Assembly (NCBI GenBank): GCA_020310875.1
Contig: CM035407.1
Span: forward strand, 72,366,221 to 72,430,220
Direction: 5' to 3'
Source of the DNA: Ceratopteris richardii
Lineage: Eukaryota > Streptophyta > Polypodiopsida > Polypodiales > Pteridaceae
DNA: 64,000 bases
Shown here: positions 22,712 through 34,203 of the stretch, one piece after another
How positions within the stretch are numbered: position 1 is the stretch's first letter
How the letters are laid out: every line of letters starts with the position of its first letter
The notes under the pieces: model-generated
Databases searched by the model: none
Seen by the model: the letters and a program-made list of their open reading frames with translations, nothing else
What the model was told of the DNA's origin: nothing
Position numbers and translations under genes: made by a program

Positions 22712-25204
22712 CTACAGGGCATTACAAATGAAGCGGATAACATTATCATCACCCTCATGTGGGACCCATTTGGGTTTCAACTTGTTGTTTTCGAGGAGAT
22801 AAATACAGTGATATCTAAACGGTGGCGATCTCTTGACTCGGGAGATTCTTTTACCAAGGAGAAACAAGGATTTCTCGATCGACCATTCCTTAGGAGTTTG
22901 GCCAAAATTGACGGCACAGCGCTCCCTCCAAATCTTCCAGAGAGCCTCACCTCTAATGGCATTCCACAGCCTCGATGAGCAGCCGATCGCCTCACCCAAC
23001 ATCACTTGTTGCCAGTTGATTTGACTTGTGAGTCTCAATACTCGGGTCACGTGATGCCAGATAACACGGGACTTGGGGCAGTCGAAGAACAGGTGAGCTA
23101 AATCTTCGATGCACCGATGGCAACGCTTGCACCATGGCTACACACCACAGATTTTGTTAGCCCTTGCATTGGTCCAGATTCCTTTATGCAAGATCTGCCA
23201 CATGAGAACGGACTTTTTTACCTCAATTAGGGGGTGCCAAATAGACATGAATTTTAGCTCCCACCGAAGTTTGGTCCAAGCAAGGCACCATCTCTTGTTA
23301 AGGGTGTGGTGAACATCCAAATCCCCTTTGAAGTTCGGGATTCTGGATAGCTTCTTACCATTGCTCCATTTGAGGCCCTCCAAGCAAGGAAGATCCTGAC
23401 CGCAGAGAAGGCGGGTAGTTGAGCGGTCCCAGGCTAAACACATGCTTTGAAGAAGAGTCCATTCCTCAAAGGTAACGCTAAGTCTCGGATCCAAATCTTC
23501 GAACCTAATCCACTGGCTGGTCTCTTGTTTCCAGAGCTGTTTCCACTGTTTGAACCCCTTGTTCCATAACCGCCTTGCAGTTTGGAGGTTCCAAGACTCC
23601 ACTCCCCGAATGCCACTGATCGGGAACCAAACAGAGTCATTTTGTCTTATGCCAGCCGCCCACTTCCAATCATCACTAATTCTGATGAACTGTTTGGCCT
23701 TGTTCCAATTCTTCCATAAGGAACACACGAGGCTAGAGCCTTTAGGGAAGACCGGGTGGGGGGAGAACAAAAGCGTGAGAATCCCTATGTCCTTCCAACC
23801 AGGGTGGCCAACAAAAGTAAGGTCTTCCGTGTTTCTGAAGATCAATTTAGCCCAAGAGGACTCCCTATTGCTCCAGGTCTTGATAAGCCATTTTGCCGCC
23901 AGCTTTTCAGCCAACCCAACAATATCCAAAATTCCCAAGCCCCCTGAGTCTTTAGGGCTTATGCAAGTTTCCCATTTGATTTTGGGAATCCCCCTTCTGT
24001 TGGGGTCCCCAGTCCAAAGGAAGTTCCTACAGATTCTTTCCACTTTGGCCAAGTCTTTCTCCTTAGGTCTCCAACACGAGATAAAGTAAATAATTGTAGA
24101 CAACATAAATGTGTTAACAACCATAGCACGTCCTGCCAGGTTGACTTGCATACCTTTCCACTGATTCAGCTTCCTATCCAGCTTGGATAGCACCCAGTTC
24201 CAGCGTTGGTCCATTGAGATGTCGAAACCCATCGGAATGCCAAGGAGACGGAAGATTTGACTGCTAGGGATAACTTGACACCCCTGATCCACCAACAATT
24301 GGGGAGTAGGTCCGCTGATTGCTCTAAAAGCAGTTTTAGCATGGTTGATTTTTGAGCCTGATGCCACACAAAAGGTGTGGAGGCACCGCCAAAACACCTC
24401 AATGCTGTTAATATCGTTATGCACAAAGGCATTCATGTCATCAGCAAAAAGTCTCACAATCATTTGGCCGTGACCCTTGAAATTGCCAGCGTCCATGTGA
24501 TGCTTTAATAGGCAGCTCAGACCATTCGAGGCGATAGCGAATAGTAAAGGAGCCAGAGGGCAACCTTGCCTAATTGATCTTTTTAAACGAATGGGCTTAG
24601 AGAGCTTACCGTTGATGTTTATTCTAGTTGAAGCATTTCCAAGAAGAGTGGAAACCATCTTCGTGAACTTTGGGCTGCATCCAAGGTCTTTCAATGATTG
24701 AAGAATAAAGTCCCATTCCAATCTGTCATACGCTTTGTCGAAGTCGATCTTAATGAATACCAGATCTTGAGCAGACTCCTCAGCAAAAGCAAGGCCTTCC
24801 CAAATATCGATAATTGCTTCAAGTATAGATCTATCTTTGATAAAACCTTTCTGGTCCTCGCACAACCATGACTTTAAATGACAGGAGATTCTGTTGGCGA
24901 TAACTTTTGCAATTATCTTGTATCCTATTTGGAGCATGGTAATCGGACGCCAGTTTTCAATTTTGTTCTTATCTCCCCGTTTGTGGATTAACTTGATGAC
25001 GCCATTATGCAGGCACTCAGGGAGGGCACCGAAAGAGAGAGCCTCTTGCCACACGAGGCGCAGTGGGGTGGCCACCTGATGTTTGAAGGACTTGAAAAAC
25101 TCATTGGTAAGGCCATCCGGACCTGGACTTTTCCCATTGGGAAGGGCATCAATAACCTCGATAATTTCATTCTCGGAGATGTTAGCATCCAGTAGAGCAA
25201 TCAA
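22712..25204 (-). CDS. LINE ORF2, reverse transcriptase and zf-RVT part
   Basis: From 25204 to 23138 one frame of 688 codons gives the LINE reverse transcriptase: GKSPGPDGLTNEFFK, RPITMLQIGYKIIAKVIANR, the QKGFIKDRSI region, DFDKAYDRLEW, RQGCPLAPLLFAI, catalytic FADDMNAF, and the RLLGIPMGF thumb region. After a TAG at about 23140 the same protein continues to about 22712 with PWCKRC, then EDLAHLFFDCPKSRVIW, the zf-RVT cysteine/histidine domain at the end of plant L1 ORF2. It copies LINE RNA at the nicked target. The stops make this copy defective. Confidence 0.92.
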
Positions 25205-25381
25205 GTTCTATGGGATTCTGGTTTGAGCAACCCTTGAGATGGTTGCCATGGAGTCGCGCCTGTGGGGGGAAAGAGGAGTCGAGACCCCGAGAAGATTGGT
25301 AAAGTGTTCGACGATGATAGCTCTATTCTCCACTTCCGTGCAACATTCAGTTCCATTGTTATCGACCATTAGGGGGATGGA

Positions 25382-26518
25382 TTACCTAGCTTGTTTCCTT
25401 TTGAGGATGTTACACATCTCTTTCGTTGGTTTGTCGGCCTTCCCTGCCCACCAATCTTTGAAGAAAATTTGAAGATTTTTCCTTTGGACCTCCTCCTCTA
25501 ATCTTAGTCTTCCCCTGATTTTCAAAAGACCCTGTTGGCAATGTAACTTACCTTTGTTCACCTCTTCTTCAAGCTGTGAGAGCCTCTGGTACACCGTTTC
25601 TCTTCTTTTTTTTCGAATTCCTCTTATAGCCTTTTGAGTCCTGATTAGAATTTTTCGAGTCCTTTCTACTGCGCTTCTCCAACACTTAGCCGGTTCATTA
25701 TAGTAAGCAAAGGCTTCCGTCCACACCTCAGAAATTTCCTGGTGGACAGAGGGGAGGGAAAATGATGTCTGACAAGCATGAAACCAAGGAGCTTTCTGGA
25801 GCATGGGAATCGGTTTGAAAGACAGAGTAATCGGATAGTGGTCTGAGATAGTCAGGTCCATGTGTTGTGAAATCGAAGGAATACCCCACTGAAGGATGGT
25901 GTTCTGATCGATGTAGCATCTATCAAGTCTTGCTTTCCTCAAAGAGTCCCCCGACTGGAGATTAGACCAGGAGAACCCCTTCCTGTCTTTCACCTCGACC
26001 AGGTCGAGATGGAGCTTGATTTTATCCCATATCTCTTTCTCCTGACCGTCAATAATTTTTCCTTTGTTATTCCATCGGTCCTCAGGAGACTCAACCATGT
26101 TGAAGTCCCCACAAATCAGAACATTGTGTGAAAGGGAGTCGAGGGAAGCCCAAGTATCCATTCTATCTGATTCACCATTAGGGGCATAAATTGAGACCAC
26201 AGTGAACTGGAAAGGAAACCCGAAAGAGGCAGCAATCCAACGATGATTCCGACCTTCAAAAGTCGAGGTCACATTGCTAGACAAGGAGTGACTAATACCG
26301 ATAGAAGCACCCCCCGTCCCTCTAGGGTGAGAAGTGGAGAACCAAAGGTGGTTCGGAGAAATGCATTTAAGCCGTTTTTGTAGATCCTCTCCGTCGATTT
26401 TAATCTCTTGTAAGCAAATAAAGTTAGGGGCGAAGCACTTGTCTTTGAACCACTGGCCAAGAATCGAAGCTCTTGACGGGTCAGACAGACCCCTAACGTT
26501 TAGAGATGTGAATTTCAT
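25382..26518 (-). CDS. LINE ORF2, endonuclease part
   Basis: 378 codons from ATG 26518. It shows the APE-type endonuclease motifs in order: SLNVRGL, CLQEIK, TGGASIGIS, VSIYAPNGE, ICGDFNMVES, ARLDRCYI and ISDHYPI. These provide the metal-binding Asn/Glu, the catalytic Asp/Asn and the C-terminal SDH. This domain nicks target DNA for target-primed reverse transcription. The frame is stopped by TAG just before 25382 in a region that should continue into the RT; the reading resumes after a second TAG (25205). Confidence 0.92.
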   Translation of the reverse strand: MKFTSLNVRGLSDPSRASILGQWFKDKCFAPNFICLQEIKIDGEDLQKRLKCISPNHLWFSTSHPRGTGGASIGISHSLSSNVTSTFEGRNHRWIAASFGFPFQFTVVSIYAPNGESDRMDTWASLDSLSHNVLICGDFNMVESPEDRWNNKGKIIDGQEKEIWDKIKLHLDLVEVKDRKGFSWSNLQSGDSLRKARLDRCYIDQNTILQWGIPSISQHMDLTISDHYPITLSFKPIPMLQKAPWFHACQTSFSLPSVHQEISEVWTEAFAYYNEPAKCWRSAVERTRKILIRTQKAIRGIRKKRRETVYQRLSQLEEEVNKGKLHCQQGLLKIRGRLRLEEEVQRKNLQIFFKDWWAGKADKPTKEMCNILKRKQAR

Positions 26519-27837
26519 TAATGATGGTTGCCCTCTTTGAGGGGAGGGACCCTATCTTTTTTCTTCTTGTGGTCTTCTTTTTTCTTCCCTACTTCTTGAC
26601 TTAGGATCCTACTCTTGAGGGGGCTCTTCCAAGGCATGCCGGAAGGTTGTTTTCCTTTAAGCTTTGACTTTTGTTGCGGTAATCTTGGAAAGCATACCGG
26701 GAGGGTAGGACCAAGAGCGGAGCTTTCGCTGTCTGGGTTGTCTTCATTGCTGGTAGTGAAGCCTTCCTCTTTACTCGTGGTGTAACCTTCTTGGTTATCT
26801 TCTTTGCTGGTAGAGCACCCAAGGGTATTATCAGTGGGGTCTTCTTCAAAGAGGTTGTCCCCTGGGAAGTCGACCTCATTAATATGTTTTTCTAGGTTAC
26901 AGTATATGTTATTCGAGGGGGCAACTGTCGTAGTATTCCTTGTTTTTTATCTTCTAGGGCTAACTTTCCTCTTGCGTCTCACTTCAGTGAATCCTTCTGA
27001 CTCCGTCTCAGCAACGCGAGTTCCCTCTTCTTCCTCCATTGGAGGGGGATGACCCCGAGTGTCGTCTTGGGGGAGAGGGTCTAGGGTCCCATCTGGTTTA
27101 AGCTTGTTTTTATTGGTACTTTTCTTCAGGGGGCAGTCTTTGATCCTGTGACCTTGATGCCCGCACCGGAAGCACGCGTTTGGCAAATTCTTGTAAGTAA
27201 CCTCTTGTGTACAGGTCTTACCATCTCCACAGTTTATGGAGATCTTCGAGGGAAGGACCTGGTTCAGGTCTGTTTCAACGCAGATCTGAGGATGCCATCT
27301 TGCATTGAAAGAATGTTGAGCTCCATCGTAGATTAACCCCCCAACATCCTGTCTTGCGGCCATCGGGCGACCGATCGGTGAGACGATTTCACGAAGAAAT
27401 CCATACATGAAGAAAGGCAGATTGGGAAGCTCCACCCAAAGCGGGTAACGAAGAGGCTTTGATCTGTTCGGGACAAAGTCTAGGGTCCACTTAAAAAGGC
27501 AAAGGGTGGACCGGCCCACTTGCCAGGAGCTGGCTTGCAGGGCTTGGAAAGCCATCTCTTCGTTCTCAAATACTAGAAGCAGGTGATTCGCCGGTAGGAA
27601 TTGACATTTGGACACAATTAAGCCACGCGGGAACCACTCCTTGCGAAGCCAAGTTCTCACACTTTCAAGAGGGGGCCTGGGGCCAAACATTTGACCGATC
27701 AGGCAAGTTTTCTTTAGTTCTTCCTGCTTTGCCGCCACCGACTCCTTGCATAAAGAGACCTCTGGGGGCGCGACGTCCACTGGGACGGACTCCATCTCAA
27801 GGGGGGACACGGGCTGAGGGGGAGCCACAATGTCCAT
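26518..27837 (-). CDS. LINE ORF1 (DUF4283-like, zinc knuckle)
   Basis: Starts at ATG 27837. The first 296 codons form an RNA-binding ORF1 protein. An N-terminal domain contains RTWLRKEWFPRGLIVSK and LLVFENEEMAFQAL, matching plant LINE DUF4283. A CX2CX4HX4C knuckle, CFRCGHQGHRIKDC, follows, then a basic region. A TAA at 26949-26947 interrupts it, but the same frame continues (TTTVAPSNNIYCNLEKHI, SKEDNQEGYTTSKEEGFTT, a Lys-rich end) to TAA at 26520-26518. The product would be about 437 residues if the stop were read through. The final TAA overlaps the ORF2 ATG by one base. It binds LINE RNA to form the transposition particle. Confidence 0.85.
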
Positions 27838-28903
27838 AACAAAATCTTTAGATCCCCCACCCGAGATTTACGTTTTTACTTAACTCTCCTCTTTTTTCTT
27901 TTTACTTTTTTTCTATTTCTTTCTAAGCCTTCAAACGTGCATCTTTTTTCTTTGAGTTAAATGTTGCCACAAAACCCACTCGTAGGTTTTTTAAGACTCA
28001 TAAAACAACACGAGTGAAACGGTGCGCCCAACGATGGACACACTAAAGAAAAAAGTCATAAAGAGGATAAGTTTTAATGCTACTCGAAGGAAAGAAAAAG
28101 GAAATTTCCACTTGAATTTTGATGTCATATGAATGTAAAAGAAGATGTGACTGAAGAAAAGACCCACCGAAAAGAAAGAATACAAAGTAAAAACGGTCAA
28201 TGCTTTCTAAAAAACCATCACTCAGTCAATAAAGAATCGCGAAGCGACGAACCAAACAGGCGCAAGAACCAAAGCATCCGAAAAAAAGGCAAGCAAAACC
28301 ATCAATCACGGCTGTCATAAGCCATCAATCGCGGGAATTCACTGGAAAACCACCATGTCAAAAACCATCAATCGCGGGAGCAAACCGGTATTTACGGGAA
28401 AACCATCAATCGCAGAAACCATCAATCGCGGTTGTGATAAACCATCAATCGTGGGTATTCACTTGCCAATTGACAGCACCAGTCAGTCGCCGATTGATAT
28501 CCTGCCGATTGACAGCCCCGTCGACGGACGGCCTAGTCGCGATGGACAGCTGAGTCGCGACGGACAGAAGCGCGATGGACCGACATTCCCTCTTCCTCTT
28601 GTTTAAGAATCGTGAAGAAGAAGCTTGGTTTGCGTTTCCGTGAACGCCATAGCTGATCGACTGGGAGACTCTCTCAAGAGTTTCTTGTCAGAATACAACA
28701 AAAGAGTTTTTAAGAGCATTCTTGCACCTCAGGAACTTCAGAAGAATTACAGATGCACTTCTTCTTGGCCATTCAAAACTCCCTCTTTAATGGCAATGGA
28801 GGTGTTCTTGCCTCCCAACCCACCCTTCTTTTTTTTTCAAACTTGTGTGCCCTTCTTTTTTTTTCCTTTTTTACTTGTGTGTGAGTGAGTGTGCAAGGGA
28901 TCC
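27838..28903 (-). other. LINE 5' UTR with CAATCGCGG repeats
   Basis: The non-coding leader of the LINE (minus strand), bounded by the target duplication at 28904. Between about 28240 and 28570 the plus strand repeats aaccatcaatcgcggg-like words at least five times, followed by gtcgcgatggac words. It should hold the LINE's internal promoter, but no specific promoter motif is evident. Confidence 0.6.
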
Positions 28904-28919
28904 TTTAGGCCTGAAAATT

Positions 28920-31495
28920 GAAAGAAGAAAACACAAAAGCAACCACTTCATTCTCACATGGGGTTCACGTCTAACCCATCATGGAACTTAAATTTTGAGC
29001 TTTCTGCGTAGGGGTCAAAAACGTGTGGTCACTAAACCATTGTGGCTCAAATAAAGTACTAAAGTCATTGCAATCCTATATTCCATGAGGGATTCTACTT
29101 TGAGCATGATAATATTAGTTTTTAAGAGGTCAAGGCAAAATGGAAAACTATAATGAAAATATTTAAGAAAAATCTCTTTAAGTCACAATGCTCTCATTCT
29201 TTTTACACGAGTGATTACATGTAGGGCCAATGGAATCGGTCTAATAGGGAACAACATGTTGAAGAAGCATATCAAAGAGCCAAACCACTATTACATATTC
29301 ATGGAGTTAGCTAGCAAGAACACTATTTTCCTTCATTTATACCTCTAATTCGACATATTAAATAAAGTATTGTTAGGAGTTAATGAAGGATCTTCCAAGT
29401 CTAGTATTCTTTGTGAAATATATTAACAAGTCTTACAATCTCAAATATAGATGGAAAAGAGAAGGGAATGTGTTCAAGTAGGAAAAAAGACAAGTAAGAC
29501 TTGATGAAACTCGATCTTGAAATATACAATCTTCTCATGCCACCCTATGTCTCCTAATTTAACTTAAGGCAAGGTACTCACCCATAGGCTAGGTTAGATT
29601 GATGATATGTCTTATCCAGGTTAAGCTTTTGCTATAACAACATAACAATCAAATTGTGAAAACAATCAATACTTTTTAAAAGTAGAAATCATGATGTTTA
29701 CCTAATGAGTAAACTTTTTGAAGTTCCATGGTGAACCGACATCATATCCCCTTTTCATGTTTGGGTGTAAGGAGATCCACAAACAATTTCGATAAACATA
29801 TGGGATGTTTCCTCTATGTAAAATGTTATGAAGAGTACCAGTACTAGGGAAAGAATTATTGGATTATAAGGAAGCATGATGGTCTATCATGAAGGGTCAT
29901 TTTTCATTTCTCTCTTCCATGACATTGGATAACATGTGTGTGTGTGTGCATGTGCATGTGCATGGATATAACCCAAAAACCTTTTAAGCTCCAACTTGGT
30001 CATGCATTGAAGTATGCGTGTATGGTCCTTGACTTTGATACTAGTTGTAAAAGTTAAGTGGTGAGAGTAAGATGGATTATCAAGCAACCATGTTGGTGCG
30101 TGTATGGTCCTTGACTTTGATACTAGTTGTAAAAGTTAAGTGGTGAGAGTAAGATGAATTATCAAGCAACCATGGTGGCATAACTTGCATGAATGTATGA
30201 CATGATAATATTCTATAGATGTGTGTGACGAGAATTGTAATGAATGTGATGAGGAATTAAAGACTCTTCAAAGTACAAAGATAAGATGTGCATACCTTCG
30301 TAAAGGAAAAGAGAAATGAATTGAAGGCCTTTGTGGGTTGAACAAGAAGAGCCGGGAAGAGATGGTGGGAGAGAGAGGAGAAGTAGAGACACACAAACTT
30401 GCCTAGAGGCTCGAAGCTTACATAAGAATCATTCGAGGAAATCCTCTATAATATATATATATGTATAACAATATAGGGGTAGGGTTCCATGACCTTTACA
30501 TCCCCAACAATCTGCCACTTAAGGGTCAATGTGATCATAAGTGGCTACAGATACAATAAATCACATAGGACTATACAATAATGTATAGAAAGAGTTACGA
30601 GCTCAACCCATACCAATCAACCTATGCCAATGGCCTCAAAAAATGTGTGTCCATGCATCTCAAATTGTTCTAGATTCAAACTGATAAAAGCCAAGATCAC
30701 ATGTGACGGATGCAAGCACATTCAAAGATCTTGCAAGGCTCCCACTTGCTCTAAGCCTATGTCAATAACTCCAAGTGCAAAGACCTCAATGGTGATTACA
30801 ATATCTGGTCTTAAGTGTAACAACATGTACATCAGAATCTCAAACGTTGATGAAGATTATGCTTTCTTGGCTAACCTAAGCATGCCATCCATGCTTATAT
30901 CCAAGGCATCCAAAGCACAATCATCGAAACTAAGATGTGTTGATATATCCATGTCCACATCTAGCATGAATGAATCCAAGTAGGAGTGTATAATTATTGA
31001 TTCCTCAATATCCACTCTATCGAAGTCAAGTCCAAAGGTTTTAGAAAGTGAGAAGGAAGAATTGAAACTCTTTGTAGATTTTGTATAATTATGGAGCTAT
31101 TTGCATCAGTTCTAAGGCTCAAGACCCTTGGATTTCATAGAAAAACCCTTGGGTTTTAGTAAAGAAACATTGGGTTATTTCAATTGAATGATTTGAACCT
31201 TAGGTTTTTACTCTAATGTGAGCCTTTAAAGAAATATTCAAGTCAAGACTCCTTGAGGGTTTATGTACAAGTCTCGAGTTCCTCACTTAAGGAACCATAT
31301 GATAACAAGTGATCCCATGTGATTGTTTGACTTAGAAACCCATATGAAGAACCCTTCTTTGGAATGCATGTAACTTGGACACATAGCAAGGATAGCCCCC
31401 TTTATCTAGAGGTATATATATGGCCAGATTTGGTTGGGTGCATTGTACTCTCGCTCTCACAAGGTGTTCATTAACTTCAAGCCTTAGAAGCTTTA
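28920..31495. other. Sequence upstream of PDCD5 beyond the LINE; no gene seen
   Basis: This was the immediate upstream flank of PDCD5 before the LINE arrived. It contains a short TG run (29937-29950), an 82-bp tandem duplication and an AT-rich ladder (30447-30466). The region at 30500-31000 has open frames without recognisable motifs. A gaccagattt-type LTR remnant probably starts somewhere after 31000. Confidence 0.4.
30016..30179. repeat. 82-bp tandem duplication
   Basis: gcgtgtatggtccttgactt begins at 30016 and again at 30098. The two units differ at about two or three positions. Confidence 0.95.
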
Positions 31496-31501
31496 CAGTA
31501 G

Positions 31502-31518
31502 TGGTATTAGAGCTAAGG
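31502..31518 (+). other. Primer-binding-site relic (tRNA-iMet type)
   Basis: tggtattagagctaagg differs by one base from the copia PBS tggtatcagagc. It is preceded by an LTR-like segment with TATATATGG near 31412-31420. It marks the remains of another, older copia 5' end. Confidence 0.5.
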
Positions 31519-31720
31519 TTTATCTCAACATGAATTTTTGCTTCACATTTCTTAAAGAATTTATGTGAGATAATCTTTTGAAACTCTCACATATGGATAA
31601 TACGCCTCTATTCCAGGTCCTGGAGAAATGTGCCCGTGCAGAGGTTTTCTCCCTTTTCATCTCTACAAAAGAAGTGACCCAAAGGCCCACTCGAACCTTG
31701 GACAAGGTAAAGGAGGATCA

Positions 31721-32278
31721 TCTTGATATATTTTAGTAGTGATGTGTGTGAACATGCTTAGGACCATCAGGGCACTTTTTTCCCTCTTTAGGAAGTTTTT
31801 TTCCCTCGGCTTGTATATATGCCTATAACCCTAACACATTACTTATCTTTGTACATTCACTTGGTAATACATTCAGCATTGTGTGTTGTGCTTCAAGCTA
31901 CTTCTTCTTCCTTGTGTTGTTTGCATGCTTTCGTGGACCTCAAACTCCAAAAATTGGTATGAGAGAAGGTCATCGCTTCATCTAGGGTGTCATCGACACC
32001 CCTCCAGTCATAGTCTCATAATCGCACAAAATTTGGTGAGCTGATTTTGGCCTCCATTTGCACTATTGAAGTGCCTAAGCAAACAATTTTGTGTTTTTGT
32101 GCCAAACATATATACAACTTTCAATTTGCCAATACAAGCACCTCAAAGTCTACTACAGGTTTAGCAAAACTCCATAGGGTAAATCTGTTCAACTTTTTGA
32201 GATACAATCATTTTTTGCATCAGGGTATTTTAGTCAGTGGCCATGGCTTAAAGCAATGATGTATTCCATATGTTGGTT
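31721..32278 (+). pseudogene. Copia relic D: 5' LTR, PBS, leader and gag start
   Basis: Closely follows the intact copia from LTR start (TCTTGATATATTTTAGTAG here against TGTTGATATATTTAGGTAG) through the LTR end (about 31952), a mutated PBS (attggtatgagag), leader and the first codons of gag (catggcttaaagcaatgatg). It stops abruptly at 32278, where the gypsy-2 LTR begins. It is therefore the target into which gypsy-2 inserted; the rest of this copy would lie beyond the window's right end. Confidence 0.85.
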
Positions 32279-33094
32279 TGTTAGAAGAAGCATTTTTTGA
32301 AGGGAAATTATTTGTAAAATGTCAAAAAATTGTAGAAATATTTATGCAAATGATGTAAAAATGAGGAAGAGTCTTCCTCATGTAAATTAGAATCATATGT
32401 ATTTTTTCTAGAATTTTTGGAAGCTCTTTGATAGCATATTTTTAGAATAGAAGGGAAAAGGACAAAATCAAGTGTGAAAAGGGAAACTTGAAAATGTATA
32501 AAAGACAATTTCCTCTATTATGAGAGGGTTGGTTGTATTATTTGTGCTATCCAAGTAATTAGAAGAGCTCTCCTTGCAGAAACCGTGTTTCTTCCTTTCA
32601 AGTACTTTCTTAGATTTGTTGAGTCTATTCTATGTGTGATCCATGAATGTGCAAGCTTCTATTGTGTATTTCTGATTAATGTGTATGAAGAGAGGTGATT
32701 CTTGATGTGTGGAGTGAGAAAGTGCTGAAGAATAGAGCTGGAGATGGAAATTATCAATTTTCACAGAATCGCGATTGTCTCATCTGAAGGTTACATGTAT
32801 CATTTTTGAGATTTGACTTCATAATTGTGTTCTGCTGAGAAAATAACACACTTTAGGCACCAAGATCATTGGAAATGATGTAGTATTGCTCAAGATAATC
32901 AAAACCCTAGAAAATTCTTTTCATCTTCATTATTTCTCAAAAATCCAGTCATATTTCTCTTATTTTTTGGATTCCATCATCTAGAAGGGGTTGTGGTATG
33001 TGTATACTTCCCGGATTGACAAATGTAAGATGTATTGTTGATTCTTTATGCCAAAATGATTGGAGAGGACAAATCCAAAGGGTAACAACAAACA
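32279..33094 (+). repeat. gypsy-2 5' LTR
   Basis: Begins TGTTAGAAG directly after the truncated copia relic and ends ...ACAACAAACA five bases before the PBS, so it has TG...CA ends. A TATA box lies at 32497-32504. The partner LTR is outside the window, so the ends rest on the relic boundary and the PBS. Confidence 0.7.
32497..32504 (+). promoter_or_regulatory. gypsy-2 LTR TATA box
   Basis: tataaaag within the LTR, about 220 bp from its start and 590 bp before its end. It is the likely core promoter of the element. Confidence 0.5.
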
Positions 33095-33099
33095 TTTTT

Positions 33100-33117
33100 T
33101 GGCATCATTGCCGGGGA
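33100..33117 (+). other. gypsy-2 primer-binding site
   Basis: tggcatcattgccgggga is the plant gypsy PBS TGGCGCCGTTGCCGGGGA with CG-to-CA/TG type changes. It is complementary to the 3' end of tRNA-Asp. Confidence 0.8.
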
Positions 33118-33613
33118 AGTAAAGCAAAAGCTTCATTGAAGTTGGACCTTGCTGGATCTTCCATTGATGATGGTATTGAACACATTGAAAAGGTAATACT
33201 CTTTAATCAAGAAAAGGAAATATGAAAAGGTAGGTTTCTTTGTTTGTCTTTTGGGAAAAGAAAGCAAGAGATAGCCTTTTGAGATAAAGAAGTGAAATTC
33301 TTGTAAATTGATAGTTGCTCATATCATTTTTAAAGTAAAAGTGCAGGTGTGAAAAAAAACTGAATCAAGATAGTTGAGGACAAGGTAAAATGTGATTATC
33401 TTTACATTTGTAGAGTGCTTTTTGACCAAGTACCAAGCAAAATTGTTGATTTGTGAAAGATGACATGATTGCATTGAGGAAAGTCAAGTAAAGTAGCTAT
33501 ATGCAAATATATAAGATCCATTTGTGTAGCTAAAGGCAAAGCAACAATCTTGAGAAAAGATTTATTTGCATTTTGAAAAGAATAATGGTTGAGTTTATCT
33601 TTGCATGAATGGA

Positions 33614-33618
33614 TAATT
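33614..33618. other. Copia target-site duplication, left
   Basis: TAATT, matched exactly at 38774-38778 on the other side of the element. Confidence 0.9.
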
Positions 33619-33848
33619 TGTTGATATATTTAGGTAGTGATGTGTGTGAACACTCTAGGACCGCCGGGGCACTTTTTTCCCTTTTTAGGAGGTTTTTTTC
33701 CGCCGGCTTGTATATACGCCTATTGCCCTAATGGGCTACTTATCTTTGTACATTCTCTAGTAATATATTCAGTCTTGTGTGTTGTGCTCCAAGCTTCTTC
33801 TTCTTCCTTGTGCTGTTCGCGTGCTTCCGCAGACGTCTAACTCCAACA
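33619..33848 (+). repeat. Copia 5' LTR
   Basis: TGTTGATATATTTAGG...CTCCAACA. A TATATA core lies at 33711-33716. The LTR is followed after two bases by the PBS. Confidence 0.97.
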
Positions 33849-33850
33849 AT

Positions 33851-33862
33851 TGGTATCAGAGC
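33851..33862 (+). other. Copia primer-binding site
   Basis: TGGTATCAGAGC, complementary to initiator tRNA-Met; the standard plant copia PBS. Confidence 0.97.
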
Positions 33863-34203
33863 AGGTCGTTGCTTCTTCTAGGGCGCCGTCGACACTCCTC
33901 CGTTTGCAGTCTCAGATTCGCACAAAATTTGGTGAGCATACTCAGGGTGTTTTCGAGATCAAAACGGCTTCGCTCTGTGGTGCCGAAATTGCGATCTGAG
34001 CTCGTTTCGGCCTCCGAACGCACTATCGCAGTGCTTGTGCAGGCTATTTCGTCCTTTTGTGTCAAAGGTATATACCAGTTTCTGCTCGCCAGTTTAAGCG
34101 TCTCGAAGTCTGCTACAGGTCTAGTAGAACTCGTCTCGGCAGTTCTGTTCAACTTTTTGAGATACAGTCAATTTTCTACATCAAGGTATTTTAGTCACCG
34201 GCC

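Larger units (their letters stand above)
22566..28903 (-). mobile_element. L1-type LINE, near full length
   Basis: A minus-strand non-LTR retrotransposon of about 6.3 kb. The 16-bp target duplication TTTAGGCCTGAAAATT is perfect at 22550-22565 and 28904-28919, fixing both ends. The 3' end has an A-rich tail (T-rich on plus, 22567-22582). Order: about 1.07-kb 5' UTR (27838-28903), ORF1 (zinc knuckle), then ORF2 (APE endonuclease, RT, terminal zinc domain). ORF1 has one internal stop and ORF2 three, so this copy is not autonomous. The perfect TSD argues for a fairly recent insertion, upstream of PDCD5. Confidence 0.93.

Noticed and set aside
22712-23050. Independent small gene on the minus strand
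   Set aside because: It is the C-terminal zf-RVT part of the LINE ORF2, separated by a single TAG.
30624-30983. 119-codon Ser/Lys/Cys-rich ORF upstream of PDCD5
   Set aside because: Composition is unusual but there is no start context, partner exon or recognised motif; it may be decayed retrotransposon sequence in antisense.
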